Positions 31,931-43,325 are shown, counted from the first letter of the stretch. The stretch: DNA of 64,000 nt from JAFGJQ01 sp052034525 (GCA_052034525.1 JBPOIK010000028.1:1-64000); one strand, 5' to 3'. The notes: generated by a model from the letters alone, not told the origin. Program-made: numbers and translations.

Positions 31931-33178
31931 GTGCCTTCAACCGGCTCTACTACAACCGGCGCCCATGTAGTCATCGTCGGAGCCGGGGCCGCCGGCCTGA
32001 CGACCGCTATTTTCGTCGCGCGGCGCCGACCCGAAACGACCCTCGCCGTATTGGACGGAGCCCGCCGGCCGGGGGCAAAGATCCTGGTCTCCGGGGGCGG
32101 CCGGTGCAACGTCACCAACGTCCGCGTCACGCCGGCCGACTTCTGCGGCGGCAACCCGAACACCATCCGCCGCGTGCTGCAGGCATTTCCCGTCGACCAG
32201 ACCGTTTCGTTCTTTCGTGAAATCGGCGTCTCTTTGCATGAGGAGGAAAACGGCAAGCTCTTCCCCGACTCCAACGACGCCCGCACGGTGCTGGACGCTC
32301 TCCTGGCCGAAGCTCGCGCCCGCGGCGTTCGCATCGTGCCTTCCGCCCGCGTGACCGACATCGTCCGCGACGAAGCCGGCTTCTGTCTTCGCGTGGGGGA
32401 TGCCGTCTGGACCGCCCCCCGGGTCGTGCTGGCCACCGGCGGCCTGTCTCTGCCCCGAACCGGCAGCGACGGAAGCGGATATGCGCTCGCCCGCAGCCTT
32501 GGACACTCGATCGTGCCCACCACGCCCGCGCTGGATCCGCTGGTGCTTGAGGGTGACTTCCATACTCCGCTGGCCGGCATCGCTCATGACGTGGAGCTGG
32601 CCGTTGCCGCGGAGGGGTCAAAGCCGCTCCGCCACGCCGGGGCCCTGCTCTGGACGCATTTCGGCGTCAGCGGCTCGGTGGTGCTGGACGTATCCCGTCA
32701 CTGGCATCGCGCCACGCTTGAAAACCGCCGGGTAACACTCACGGCCAATCTGCTCCCCGGCCACGACTTCGCCTCGGTGGAACGGCTGCTCCTGGACCTG
32801 GCCAAGAACCAGCCTCGGTCGTTTCTGCACAATGCGCTGGCGTCATTAGTCCCCGCTCGGCTGGCGGCGGCCATCGTCGCCCGCCTCCATCTGAACGGCC
32901 AGGTTCCCATGGCTCACTTGGCCAAGCCGGACCGGCGACGCCTGACGCATGCCCTCCACGACTGGCCCCTGCCTGTCATTGCCGGGCGCGGCTACGAGCA
33001 CGCCGAAGTCACCGCCGGCGGAGTTCCGCTCGACGAAGTGGATCCCGTCACGCTTGCCTCCCGTCCCTGTCCGGGGCTGTACCTGGTCGGCGAACTGCTC
33101 GACGTGGACGGGCGCCTCGGCGGCTTCAACTTCCAGTGGGCCTGGTCCAGCGCCCACGTGGCGGCCAGCGCGATGTAG
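31931..33178 (+). CDS. HI0933-family FAD-dependent oxidoreductase
   Basis: A 415-residue flavoprotein. The dinucleotide-binding motif is VVIVGAGAAGLTTAIFVARR near the N-terminus. The family-specific GAKILVSGGGRCNVTN and C-terminal VTAGGVPLDEVDPVTLASR and LDVDGRLGGFNFQWAWSSG-like ends (GGFNFQWAWSSAHVA) are present. The enzyme group (BaiN/RdsA) reduces steroid or unknown double bonds; here the substrate is unknown. Starts with GTG at 31931. It lies in the same direction as the lipoprotein gene 21 bp upstream, but the functions are probably unrelated. Confidence 0.92.
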   Translation: MPSTGSTTTGAHVVIVGAGAAGLTTAIFVARRRPETTLAVLDGARRPGAKILVSGGGRCNVTNVRVTPADFCGGNPNTIRRVLQAFPVDQTVSFFREIGVSLHEEENGKLFPDSNDARTVLDALLAEARARGVRIVPSARVTDIVRDEAGFCLRVGDAVWTAPRVVLATGGLSLPRTGSDGSGYALARSLGHSIVPTTPALDPLVLEGDFHTPLAGIAHDVELAVAAEGSKPLRHAGALLWTHFGVSGSVVLDVSRHWHRATLENRRVTLTANLLPGHDFASVERLLLDLAKNQPRSFLHNALASLVPARLAAAIVARLHLNGQVPMAHLAKPDRRRLTHALHDWPLPVIAGRGYEHAEVTAGGVPLDEVDPVTLASRPCPGLYLVGELLDVDGRLGGFNFQWAWSSAHVAASAM

Positions 33179-33601
33179 AGTCCCGCGCGCCCGTGTTCCG
33201 CGCGGCGGATGTCTCCACGTGCGTTACTCCCGTGCCGTTGTCGGGGCGTTCGGCTTGGCCGGCGGTTCGCACGATCCCGCAATGCCGTGTGGGGGACCGG
33301 CTGGAGGATCGGTTCGAATACCACTTTGTCGTGGATGAGGCCACGGCGATTCGTGCGTCGCGCCGCTCAATCGAGCCGCGCTTCTCATGCGGAACATGGG
33401 CTATGCTGCGGGTCACGATCTTGCGGGCGCGGCGGTGGCGCTCGACAGGCTCGGCACAGACCGGTCAATCTTCATCCGGGACGGCTTGTTGCTTCAAGCG
33501 ATCCCGGCCGCAGATTTCGCCATGCTTGACCCGGGTGGCGGGGCGGCTCTATAGTCGCCAGGGGTTCCGGGCCAATCAGGAGCATTCGACAGGAATCGGG
33601 C
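33179..33601. other. intergenic region; one possible very small frame
   Basis: About 420 bp without a firm gene. On the plus strand a frame from an ATG at 33387 to a TAG at 33552-33554 encodes 55 residues (MRNMGYAAGHDLAGAAV...), with codon bias that is not distinguishable from random GC-rich sequence. No ribosome-binding site is visible. I do not call it. A TTCGAAT word at about 33315 is not a tRNA T-arm, as the flanks do not pair. Confidence 0.3.
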
Positions 33602-34378
33602 ATGAGCGAAAAAACGCTGGACATCGTATTCACCGCGCCGCATCCGGACGACCTGGAAATCGGCATGGGCGGGGCGATTGCCAAGCTGGTCAAACTGGGC
33701 TACCGCGTGGGAATGGTTCATATGACCAACGGCGAGCCGACGCCGCGCGGCTCGCCGGAAACACGGGTGAAAGAGGCGGCTGCCGCGGCCGAAATTCTGG
33801 GTGCCACGGCCTGGGAGATTTTGGACCTGCCCAATCGCGAGCTGATGGACGGGCCCGCTGCGCGCTATGCGTTGGCCACTGTCTTGCGCAAGTACCGGCC
33901 GAAAATTCTGGTGGGCATGGCCGGGCGCACGCCGGCCGGCTCGCCGGATCACTATCAGGCCCAGCTCATCACGGAGGCGGCACGCTTCTACTCCCAGCTC
34001 ACGAAATGGAACGACCGATTCGCCGGCACGGAGCCGCACCGGGTGGATCACCTGGTCTATCGGCCGGTGCCCGGCTCCGCCGAGGTCACCCACTGGCCGG
34101 GCTGTTTTGTGGTGGATATCACCGACGTGATCGAGCAGAAGATCGCGGCGATTTCGTGCTATCAATCACAGTTTGAGGGAGCCCGCCTGGACGGGCTGTT
34201 GCACTACGTGCGTGCGATCAGCGGTTCGGAGGGGGCCCGGTGCGGATTTCGGTATGGAGAGATGTACTCGCTTCCGCGTCCGCCGGGCGTTTCCGACATG
34301 GTCGCGTTGCTGGGCGACTGGCGTGTTCCGGCGCCGTTTGCGGAAAACGACCGCTCGGCATCGGATGCGGTACGATAA
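33602..34378 (+). CDS. PIG-L family deacetylase, BshB1-like
   Basis: A 258-residue zinc-dependent N-acetyl-sugar deacetylase. The active-site APHPDDLEIG puts HPDD at residues 14-17. MVHMTNGEPTPRGSPETRVKEAAAAAEILG is characteristic of BshB1, the bacillithiol biosynthesis deacetylase that removes acetyl from GlcNAc-malate. SPDHYQAQLITEAARFYSQL carries the second metal ligand His. If correct, this bacterium makes bacillithiol, as reported for some non-Firmicutes. No bshA or bshC is in the window. AGGAA lies upstream of the ATG. Confidence 0.88.
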   Translation: MSEKTLDIVFTAPHPDDLEIGMGGAIAKLVKLGYRVGMVHMTNGEPTPRGSPETRVKEAAAAAEILGATAWEILDLPNRELMDGPAARYALATVLRKYRPKILVGMAGRTPAGSPDHYQAQLITEAARFYSQLTKWNDRFAGTEPHRVDHLVYRPVPGSAEVTHWPGCFVVDITDVIEQKIAAISCYQSQFEGARLDGLLHYVRAISGSEGARCGFRYGEMYSLPRPPGVSDMVALLGDWRVPAPFAENDRSASDAVR

Positions 34379-34495
34379 GGGCACGCACTGGACGCGGGAT
34401 GCCCCGGCGTGGATACTGAGGGCGTCCGGAACGCCGGATTGCCTGCGGGCGGGCGCCCGCACGTGGGCGAGACACTTCATGCGGGGAGGTGCCTG

Positions 34496-35104
34496 ATGGA
34501 AGTCTTCGTCGACGATCGCCCCTACCAGGCCGCGTTGGATGACCAGGAGCCGCTGTCCGCCCTGGTCAACGAGGTGCGTGACCGGGTCTGCGATGCGGGT
34601 CGCATCGTGGTGCATATCCGCTGTGACGGAACGGACATCACCGGAGCAGGCTTTGAAGAACGAATGACGCAGCCTTTCGGGACGTACCGGAGGGTGGACC
34701 TGTTCACGGGCAGCCCCAAAGACCTCGTCGAGGATGCCCTGGATCAGGCGGACGACCTGCTGCGCCAGAGCCAAGAGGATCGCGTGCGAATCGTGGACGC
34801 CCTGGCGGCCGGGCGCACGTCGGATGCCATCGATCTGCTGGCCCGCTGCATGCACGCCTGGCACCAGGTTCATCAGGGCATCGCCAACGCCGTGTCCATC
34901 CTGGATCTGGACGTGAACAGCATCCAGATTGACGGAAAACCGGCGGCCGGCCTGCTCGAAACGACTCGCGATCGACTTCTGCAGGTGCGGGACGCCATCG
35001 AGGGCCGCGATTTCGTGCTTCTGTCCGACACGCTGCAGTATGAGTTTGAGGAAGTGATCCACACTTGGAAGGGCGTGGTCGCCGCCCTGCGTCAGCGGCT
35101 GTAG
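34496..35104 (+). CDS. protein of unknown function, 202 aa
   Basis: Begins MEVFVDDRPYQAALDDQEPLSALV, a beta-strand and helix start reminiscent of a ubiquitin-like or Rpb-like fold. The remainder is mostly helical (residues about 80-200) with no membrane span. A clean GGGGAGGT precedes the ATG by 6 bp, so the start is firm, and an upstream in-frame ATG is rejected. It follows the deacetylase gene by 117 bp and precedes the aminopeptidase gene. I do not recognise a family. Confidence 0.7.
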   Translation: MEVFVDDRPYQAALDDQEPLSALVNEVRDRVCDAGRIVVHIRCDGTDITGAGFEERMTQPFGTYRRVDLFTGSPKDLVEDALDQADDLLRQSQEDRVRIVDALAAGRTSDAIDLLARCMHAWHQVHQGIANAVSILDLDVNSIQIDGKPAAGLLETTRDRLLQVRDAIEGRDFVLLSDTLQYEFEEVIHTWKGVVAALRQRL

Positions 35105-35296
35105 TCGCGACGCCAACCCGCGAATGCGTGCCGATCGCGGATTGCCGTTCGCACGCATGCCGACCCGCGTGCCGCGCGGAGCGTGTCGGCAGTTTTTGGG
35201 TGTGCCACGGAGACGTGCCGCGGTGCGCACGGCGCACGCCGGCCCCGAACCGGCACATGATCGAAAACCCTTGTCCTTTCAAAGACGCATCCGAGC

Positions 35297-36754
35297 ATGG
35301 CCACACCGACGTTCGAGCTGGTGACCAGGTACGTTCCACGTAACCGCGACTGTCTCCTGCTGCCCTATCTGAGTCAGACGAAGACGGCGTTTCCCGCCCG
35401 ACTGCTGCCTCGGGAGATCACGGCCGTCGTCCGTCCCGCCCGGGACCGCGGCGCCACGCGGACAGCGTTCCGTGGCCTGGCGGGCCGAGCGGAGTTGCTG
35501 ATCCATACGGCCCGACTTGATGCCGAGCATTCGACGCCCCGGCTGGAACTCAAGAAAGCGGTGGCCGCCGCGCTGGCCACGGCCCGGAAGGAAGAGTGCC
35601 GGCGTCTCGTGGTGATCGTGGAGAGCCGGCTCGCGGAACTGATCTCGGCCGCCCAGGAAGGCGCGCTGCTGGGTGGGTACTCGTTCGACACCTACCTGAG
35701 CAAGAAAACGCCGCCGATGCCGGTGTTGCTGGTATCCGATCTCCGCCAGGCAGCGGGGGTTCGTCGACAACTCGGCCGACGAGCCGTTATTCACGAGTGT
35801 GTGAACTTCGCCCGTGACGTCCTGAACGAGCCGCCGAACGTGATCCAACCGACCAGCCTGGCGCAGGCCTTCGCGACGCTGGGCCGGCGCTGCGGGCTGA
35901 AAGTGACCGTCTGGGACGAAAAGAGGCTGGCGCGGGAGAAGTGCGGCGGTGTGCTGGGCGTCGGCCAGGGCGCCCGGGTGAAGCCTCGCCTGGTCATCGG
36001 CGAATATGCTCCGCGGGGTGCCCGTCGGCATCTGTGCCTGGTGGGCAAGGGGATCACGTTTGACACGGGCGGCTATTGCCTCAAGCCCGCAGACGGACAG
36101 GTCGGAATGAAATACGACATGGGCGGGGCGGCGATGGTTTTTCCGGCCGCCTGCGCCATCGCCCGGCTGAAGCTGCCGATTCGGGTAACAGCCATCACGC
36201 CGCTGGCGGAGAACGCGGTTTCCGGGGAGGCCTTCTATACCACCTCGATTCTCACCACCCGGTCCGGGCGCACGGTGGAGGTGCACAACACGGACGCAGA
36301 AGGGCGACTGATTCTGGCGGACGCCCTGGCGCTGGCGGCGGAGCGCAAGCCCGACTGGATCATCGACGCCGCCACGCTGACCGGGGCCTGTGTGATCGCG
36401 CTGGGCAACGACATCGCCGGCGTGTACGGCACGGACGCGAACTTCACGCAATCGTTGATCCGGGCCGGCACCGATGAGGACGAATGGTACTGGGAGCTGC
36501 CGCTGCATATGCCCTACGCCGAGCAGCTCAAGACAACCATCGCCGACTGCAAGAACGTGACCGCCCGGTGGGGGGGCTCCATTACCGCAGCGCTGTTTCT
36601 CAAGCAGTGGGTCCCTGACGGGTTGAAGTGGATTCACTGCGACATCGCGGGCCCGGGCATCAAGGAAGAGCCGCTGGCGCACCTGGGCACGGGCGCCAAC
36701 GGCTTCGGCGTCAAAACGCTGGTCACGCTGGCCGAGCGGCTGGGAGGGAGATAG
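35297..36754 (+). CDS. pepA: leucyl aminopeptidase (M17)
   Basis: A 485-residue M17 metallo-aminopeptidase, cytosolic. The N-terminal macro-like domain is present. The catalytic domain has the metal ligands in VGKGITFDTGGYCLKP (Lys251, Asp256) and the family signature NTDAEGRL at 331-338, plus a bicarbonate-binding Arg in that motif. Length is normal. It removes N-terminal residues from peptides; E. coli PepA also binds DNA, which cannot be judged here. The gene stands alone on the plus strand and converges on pckA. Confidence 0.95.
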   Translation: MATPTFELVTRYVPRNRDCLLLPYLSQTKTAFPARLLPREITAVVRPARDRGATRTAFRGLAGRAELLIHTARLDAEHSTPRLELKKAVAAALATARKEECRRLVVIVESRLAELISAAQEGALLGGYSFDTYLSKKTPPMPVLLVSDLRQAAGVRRQLGRRAVIHECVNFARDVLNEPPNVIQPTSLAQAFATLGRRCGLKVTVWDEKRLAREKCGGVLGVGQGARVKPRLVIGEYAPRGARRHLCLVGKGITFDTGGYCLKPADGQVGMKYDMGGAAMVFPAACAIARLKLPIRVTAITPLAENAVSGEAFYTTSILTTRSGRTVEVHNTDAEGRLILADALALAAERKPDWIIDAATLTGACVIALGNDIAGVYGTDANFTQSLIRAGTDEDEWYWELPLHMPYAEQLKTTIADCKNVTARWGGSITAALFLKQWVPDGLKWIHCDIAGPGIKEEPLAHLGTGANGFGVKTLVTLAERLGGR

Positions 36755-36915
36755 CGGCGGCGCCGCGCGGACGGCCCTCGACGGCGGGCGCGCGCTCGGT
36801 AAATTGCATCCGGCGGCGGACTGGGTCCTGTGAATGGGCCGTCCGAATCGGCGCTCGCAATTGCCTGGGAACGCCTGCCTTATGCGCGCGGCCTCATTGC
36901 GGCGCAACACTTCAT

Positions 36916-38565
<1,650 letters not shown>

Positions 38566-38627
38566 GTCCGGTTCCTCACAAACGGCCTGGCCGATGCAGA
38601 CCGGCGGTCGGCAAGGCTCGCTCGTTT

Positions 38628-39845
38628 CTACGTCCAGTCACGCACCAGTTTGCGATCGCCGAGGTACAGTTCGTTCGGACTGTTGGGGTCCAGCGCCCAT
38701 TTGATCCGCTCGATGCCTTCGGTGATGTCCTTGATCGTCCCACACGTGGAAAGCCGCAGATGTCCGTCCAGCCCGAACTCTTTGCCCGGTACCGTGACCA
38801 CGCGGACCTTGTCCAGCAGGAACTGCGCCAGCTTCGTCGAATCCTTCTGATAGGCGGAGAAATCCGGGAAGCAGTAGAACGCGCCGTCCGGCGGCGAAAT
38901 CTTCACGCCCTCGAACGCCCGCAGAGCCTCCACCATGACATTGCGGTTGTTCTCCAGCGTCATCCGCAGCGACTCCACGCCGGACTGCACGCCGTTCATG
39001 GCGGCGATCGCCGCGTGCTGGAGCATCACCGACGGTCCGGAGGTCTGATGGCTCTGGATGTTGCACATCGCCTCGAGGAGCCGTTTGTTTCCGACCGCCC
39101 ACCCGATGCGGAACCCCGTCATGGCGTACGCCTTCGAGACGCCGTTGATCAGCACCAGACGGGAGTTCTCGCTGAGGTCCTTGGCATACTGGTAGCAATT
39201 CAGCGGCTTGCGCCCGTCGAAAATCAGCCGATGGTAGATGTCGTCCACGATCAGCCACAGCCCGCGCTTCTCGCAGAACTCCACTACCTCCGCCATGAAC
39301 GGCTCGGAATACATGGCGCCGGACGGGTTGTTCGGGCAGTTGATGATGACGGCCCTGGTGTACGATCCGACCTTCTCTTCGATGTCCCGCAGCCGGGGAT
39401 AGAACGTCCCGTCCTCCGGCAGCACCGGCACGGGATGCCCGCCGCAGAGCTTGACCATCTCCGGGTAACTCACCCAGTACGGCGCCGGGAAGATCACTTC
39501 TTCCTGCGGGTTCAGAATGGCCTGCAGGCAGACCATAATGGCCTGTTTCGCCCCGCTGGAGGCCATCACGTTCTCGGGCTCCACGCGCCGGCCGTACCAC
39601 TCCTCCGTGTAGCGGATGATGGCCCGTTTCATGTCGCGTGTGCCGTCGGCCGGGGCATAGCGGACTTCGCCGGAGTTCAACAGGGCGGCGCCCGCCACCA
39701 GGGCGTCGATGGGGGCCTTGCTTTTGGGTTCACCACCGCCGAGATGAATGACCGGCTCGCCCTTCTCGCGAAGAAAGGCGGCGGTCTGATTCAACCGCAG
39801 CGTCGCGGACTCACTGATGGAGCGCGCTATCTGACTGATGCTCAT
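38628..39845 (-). CDS. aspartate aminotransferase (class I, PLP)
   Basis: A 405-residue fold-type I aminotransferase. LGGGEPKSKAPIDA is near the start, then MASSGAKQAIMVCLQ, NCPNNPSGAMYS and the PLP lysine in VLINGVSKAYAMTGFRIGW. The Arg that binds the alpha-carboxylate lies in the C-terminal LRLSTCGT. The subgroup is that of thermophilic-type aspartate aminotransferases, with some prephenate activity known. The ATG at 39845 has GGAGG 8 bp upstream. It lies directly upstream of pckA. Confidence 0.92.
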   Translation of the reverse strand: MSISQIARSISESATLRLNQTAAFLREKGEPVIHLGGGEPKSKAPIDALVAGAALLNSGEVRYAPADGTRDMKRAIIRYTEEWYGRRVEPENVMASSGAKQAIMVCLQAILNPQEEVIFPAPYWVSYPEMVKLCGGHPVPVLPEDGTFYPRLRDIEEKVGSYTRAVIINCPNNPSGAMYSEPFMAEVVEFCEKRGLWLIVDDIYHRLIFDGRKPLNCYQYAKDLSENSRLVLINGVSKAYAMTGFRIGWAVGNKRLLEAMCNIQSHQTSGPSVMLQHAAIAAMNGVQSGVESLRMTLENNRNVMVEALRAFEGVKISPPDGAFYCFPDFSAYQKDSTKLAQFLLDKVRVVTVPGKEFGLDGHLRLSTCGTIKDITEGIERIKWALDPNSPNELYLGDRKLVRDWT

Positions 39846-40148
39846 GACCACTTCCTCCGGCGGGCGCACAGTCTTTGCGCACGCCGCGCCCACACCCGGC
39901 GCGATCGTATTCGCCGCCGGCAAACGTAGTGCCTTTGCGACCGTGGCCTGGCTGCCACGGCGTCGACCCAATCCGCTACTGGTTTACATCATGGGCGGTT
40001 TTTTGCAAGTCCGGAAAGATTTTTGCACAGATCCTGGCCCGCATGAAAGCGGAAGGCACCCATTGGTCGACCTGCATGAAGCCACTCGCCGGGCCGGACA
40101 AACGGGACTGTCCCCGGGGTGCCGCCCGAGCATCGTCGGGGCCCACCG
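39846..40148. other. intergenic region with 14-bp repeat copy 2
   Basis: About 300 bp between the methyltransferase gene end and the aspartate aminotransferase start, both on the minus strand. The central part has T-runs (about 39993 and 40021) and the 14-bp repeat at 40107-40120. No coding frame or clear terminator hairpin. Confidence 0.4.
40107..40120. repeat. 14-bp repeat, copy 2
   Basis: ACTGTCCCCGGGGT, identical to 5424-5437. Here it sits inside a longer imperfect palindrome around GGGACTGTCCCC. On the minus strand the neighbourhood reads GGGGACAGTCCCG, a word often seen in dispersed extragenic repeats. Confidence 0.45.
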
Positions 40149-40781
40149 TTACGCCAGGGGTTCCTTGCGGAACACGAACTGGTCGTTACGAATCGCAACC
40201 AATTGAACGGCTCGAGTTGCCGCAAACTCATCGACGGCCTTCTTTACGCCGCCTTTCCACCACCCACCCTCCGTGTAGTCATCGCCCGCGATGAACCCGC
40301 CGGGCCGGGTTTTGGCCAGCGCCAACTCCAAATCCGCTTTCACGTATTCATACAGGTGGTTCCCGTCGATGTAGACCCAGTCAAAGTACTCATCGGGAAA
40401 CTCACCCATCGCGGCGGCCGAGCATGCACGATGGATCGTCACTTGGCCACGACGGATTTCCCGCTCGAATCGGGCGCACACATGCAGGTAACGCGCATCC
40501 ATCTCCGCCTGGCCGTTCGCTTTGCCGCCGTACCAGGCCTCCTTGTACGTTGCCGATGCCTCATGCTTCCACGGGTCGATCAGGTGAAGCTCCCTCGGGC
40601 GGACAACCTCCAGCATGCTTTTTGAGAAGTCGCCCTTGTGGACGCCGATCTCCACCCCAACCGACTTTCGGGGCAGCATGTCCAACAGGAACCCCCGCGA
40701 ATCCGCATGCCTGGGAATCAACCCAAGACTGCGTGCGATTCTGCGGGCGCCGGGCACCCTTCTGATGATCGCTCTAAGCAT
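40149..40781 (-). CDS. class I SAM-dependent methyltransferase (Methyltransf_24 type)
   Basis: A 210-residue protein. The motif region VGVEIGVHKGDFSKSML is a SAM-binding-like Gly-rich loop, with LHLIDPW as the acidic second motif and YIDGNHLYEYVKADLELALAKTRPGGFIAGDDY as the later conserved block. Such enzymes are often encoded with glycan or polyketide genes; here the setting is the aminotransferase genes and gives no substrate. The ATG at 40781 has GGAG 6 bp upstream. It lies 108 bp downstream of dapL. Confidence 0.85.
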   Translation of the reverse strand: MLRAIIRRVPGARRIARSLGLIPRHADSRGFLLDMLPRKSVGVEIGVHKGDFSKSMLEVVRPRELHLIDPWKHEASATYKEAWYGGKANGQAEMDARYLHVCARFEREIRRGQVTIHRACSAAAMGEFPDEYFDWVYIDGNHLYEYVKADLELALAKTRPGGFIAGDDYTEGGWWKGGVKKAVDEFAATRAVQLVAIRNDQFVFRKEPLA

Positions 40782-40889
40782 GTCAGACTCCAGGTGTCGA
40801 ATCGAGGGCTTGCGGCGCGCCTGGAGAAGCCGCCCGGACGCCGCTGCCGCTCCGGGCTCCGACGCGATCGGCCTGCTGGCCACAGAAAC

Positions 40890-42047
40890 CTAAAGTACTC
40901 TCCTCATCCGCTCCAGCGCCTCGTCGAGGCGACGCTCCGGCACGGTCAGACCCATCCGGAACCACCCCTCGCCGCCCGCGCCGAATCCGACACCCGGGAT
41001 GACCGTGATGGCCGCCTGTTCGAGCATCCGGTTGGCGAAGGTCAACGAGTCTACGCCGCCCGGGCAGCGGGCCCAGATGTAGAACGCGCCGCGGGGGGGA
41101 TTGAACCTCACTCCCAGTGCTGTCAGGCCGGTCACGAGCAGATCCCGGCGACGTCGATATAACTCGTTCATGGCGCGAGTGGACTTGCCGTCCGCCTCGG
41201 ACAAGGCCTCGCTGCCGGCCCACTGGATGGCCTTAAAGGGGCCGGAGTCCACGTTGCTTTTGACAAGCGCAAGATGCCGGAGGGCCTCGGCGTTGCCAAC
41301 GGCGAAACCGATCCGCCAGCCGGTCATGTTGTACGATTTGGAAAGCGAGTGCAGCTCGATGGCGCACTCCCGGGCGTCGGGCACCTGAAGAATGCTGGGG
41401 GCCGGCTCGTCAAACCAGGTGTCAATGTAGGCCGCATCATGCACCAGCAGAATGTCATGCTTCCGGGCGAACGCCACCGCCTCCCGGAAAAAGGCGGGTG
41501 TGGCCACGGCACCCGTCGGGTTGTTCGGGTAGTTCAGGTAGAGGATCCGCGCCGAATCCGCCACCGCGGGCGGAATGTCCTCCAAGCGCGGCAGCCACCC
41601 GGTCTCTTCGCTCATGACCATGGGCCACGGTACGCCGCCGGCCAGAATCGTCCCGGAAGCATAGGCCGGATAGCCCGGATCGGGCACCAGCACGTGCTCG
41701 CCCGGATTGACGAAAGCCAGCGGCAGGTGCGCAATGGCGTCCTTGGACCCGATTAACGGAACCAATTCCTTCACGGGATCCAGTTGGACCCCGAACCGCC
41801 GGGCCATGGAATCCACCGCAGCCTGCCGAAATTCCCGCACACCAGCACCAAGAGCGTAGGTGTGGTTCCGCGGATCACGAATCGCCCGGCCCATCGCCTC
41901 CACCACGAAGTCGGGCGTCGGCTGATCCGGGTCTCCCACACCCAGGTCGATCACATCGATCCCCGCGCTGATCGCCTCCCTCTTTTTTCGATCAATCTCG
42001 AAGGCAAGGTAGGGGGGAATCCGGTTAAGACGGTCGGCATGGCGCAT
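40890..42047 (-). CDS. dapL: LL-diaminopimelate aminotransferase
   Basis: A 385-residue class I aminotransferase of the DapL type, which converts tetrahydrodipicolinate directly to LL-diaminopimelate for lysine and peptidoglycan. Diagnostic segments include VIDLGVGDPDQPTPDFV, LIGSKDAIAHLPLAFVNPGEHVLVPDPGYP, YLNYPNNPTGAVA and the PLP Lys in SLSKSYNMTGWRIGFAVG. DapL is typical of plants, Chlamydiae and Planctomycetes-related bacteria. The ATG follows a GGGAG 9 bp upstream. Confidence 0.9.
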   Translation of the reverse strand: MRHADRLNRIPPYLAFEIDRKKREAISAGIDVIDLGVGDPDQPTPDFVVEAMGRAIRDPRNHTYALGAGVREFRQAAVDSMARRFGVQLDPVKELVPLIGSKDAIAHLPLAFVNPGEHVLVPDPGYPAYASGTILAGGVPWPMVMSEETGWLPRLEDIPPAVADSARILYLNYPNNPTGAVATPAFFREAVAFARKHDILLVHDAAYIDTWFDEPAPSILQVPDARECAIELHSLSKSYNMTGWRIGFAVGNAEALRHLALVKSNVDSGPFKAIQWAGSEALSEADGKSTRAMNELYRRRRDLLVTGLTALGVRFNPPRGAFYIWARCPGGVDSLTFANRMLEQAAITVIPGVGFGAGGEGWFRMGLTVPERRLDEALERMRRVL

Positions 42048-42188
42048 AAGAACTGCTCCCAGGTAAAAGGATTACTCTGCGTCCGCTGCGGATAGAAAGC
42101 TGCGAACCAGACTTGTGTAGCAATTGACGTACCACGACGCGGACACCAGCCGACATAACAGATATACTTCAAAAAAGACGTTAAAATT

Positions 42189-43325
42189 TCATATCTGGCG
42201 AAACGGTTCGGCGTCGGCATCGCTGAGATCCACTTGAAGCCCGGGGATTGCCGCGACCAGCCGATCCGCCAGAGGTCGCAGGGCCGGTCGCTCGCTCGTC
42301 CAGTGGTTCAGGGCGATGGCACAGGCCCCGTGCCGCTGAATGGCCAGGGCATCGTGATGGCGAATCTCTCCCGTCACAACCACGTCGCCCGGGCGCAAAC
42401 CGGCCCGAAAGATACTCCCGCCCGCGGCCCCGACCAGGCAGATGGCCCGCCCGACGACGGCGTCCGAGTTGCCCACCATCTGGACCGTGTTGGCCGCCAG
42501 CGCCCGCTTGAGCCGGTCTGCCAACGCACCCAGTTGGATCGGCGGTTCCAGCCGGCCCTGCCGGCCCAGGCTCGCCGTACAGGGGCGCTTCAGCGGATAG
42601 ATGTCAATGGCCGGCTCTTCGTACGGGTGAGCGGCACGAATGGCTCGCAGCACGTCGGCCATGCGGGACTCGGGAATCACGGACTCGAGTCGCAGCTCCG
42701 CCACGGTCTCGAAGTGGCCGGCCTTGCCAACTGCGGGGTTCGACTCGTCGGAACCCAGAAAGGTCCCCTGCCCCGCCACGCGGAAACTGCACCGGCTGTA
42801 CTGGCCGATGCGCCCGGCTCCGGCGGCAAACATGGCCTCCGCCACCCGGTCTACCTCGGCCGCCGGCACGAAGACCACCACTTTGCACTCGGGCGGACCG
42901 GGTGACTCAGTCCATTCCAGAGGCATCGGATCCCGGACTTCGCAGAGGCGGGCCAGCACGTCGTTCGTGCCTCCCTCGGCGGCGTCCAGGGCGGTGTGAG
43001 GCGAGTAGATGGCGATGCCCTGCGCAATGCACCGGAAGACAATTGCGTCCGTGCCGCGGCTTGCGGCATTCAATCGGCTGATCGGCTTGAACAGCGGCGG
43101 GTGATAGGCCACGACGAGGTCCGCTCGTTTTCGCACGGCCTCGTCGACGACGGCCGGCGTCAGGTCGATGCACATCAGAGCCCGTCGAACGGACGCGGCC
43201 GGATTGCCCGCCAGAAGGCCGACGTTGTCCCACGGCTGTGCCAGGGCCGGGTGGGCCAGCCGCTCTAACGCCGCGCATACGTCCGCCACGGTCACGCTGG
43301 CTTGTGAGGCATACGGATCAGGCAT
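42189..43325 (-). CDS. Nif3-like dinuclear metal centre protein
   Basis: A 378-residue member of the Nif3/YqfO family, in the long form with an inserted PII-like domain (CKVVVFVPAAEVDRVAEAMF onward) between the two halves. Metal ligands are visible in LVVAYHPPLF (His), GTEFH-like ends and near the C-terminus in DVVVTGEIRHHDALA. It is a conserved protein with no firm function, sometimes annotated as GTP cyclohydrolase I type 2. The start overlaps pabC by 8 bp. Confidence 0.93.
   Translation of the reverse strand: MPDPYASQASVTVADVCAALERLAHPALAQPWDNVGLLAGNPAASVRRALMCIDLTPAVVDEAVRKRADLVVAYHPPLFKPISRLNAASRGTDAIVFRCIAQGIAIYSPHTALDAAEGGTNDVLARLCEVRDPMPLEWTESPGPPECKVVVFVPAAEVDRVAEAMFAAGAGRIGQYSRCSFRVAGQGTFLGSDESNPAVGKAGHFETVAELRLESVIPESRMADVLRAIRAAHPYEEPAIDIYPLKRPCTASLGRQGRLEPPIQLGALADRLKRALAANTVQMVGNSDAVVGRAICLVGAAGGSIFRAGLRPGDVVVTGEIRHHDALAIQRHGACAIALNHWTSERPALRPLADRLVAAIPGLQVDLSDADAEPFRQI

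Noticed and set aside
33305..33330. TTCGAAT word resembling a tRNA T-loop
   Set aside because: The five bases on each side do not pair, and no acceptor or anticodon stem is found around it.
33387..33554. 55-codon plus-strand frame in the gap before the BshB1-like gene
   Set aside because: No ribosome-binding site, and codon choice is indistinguishable from background.
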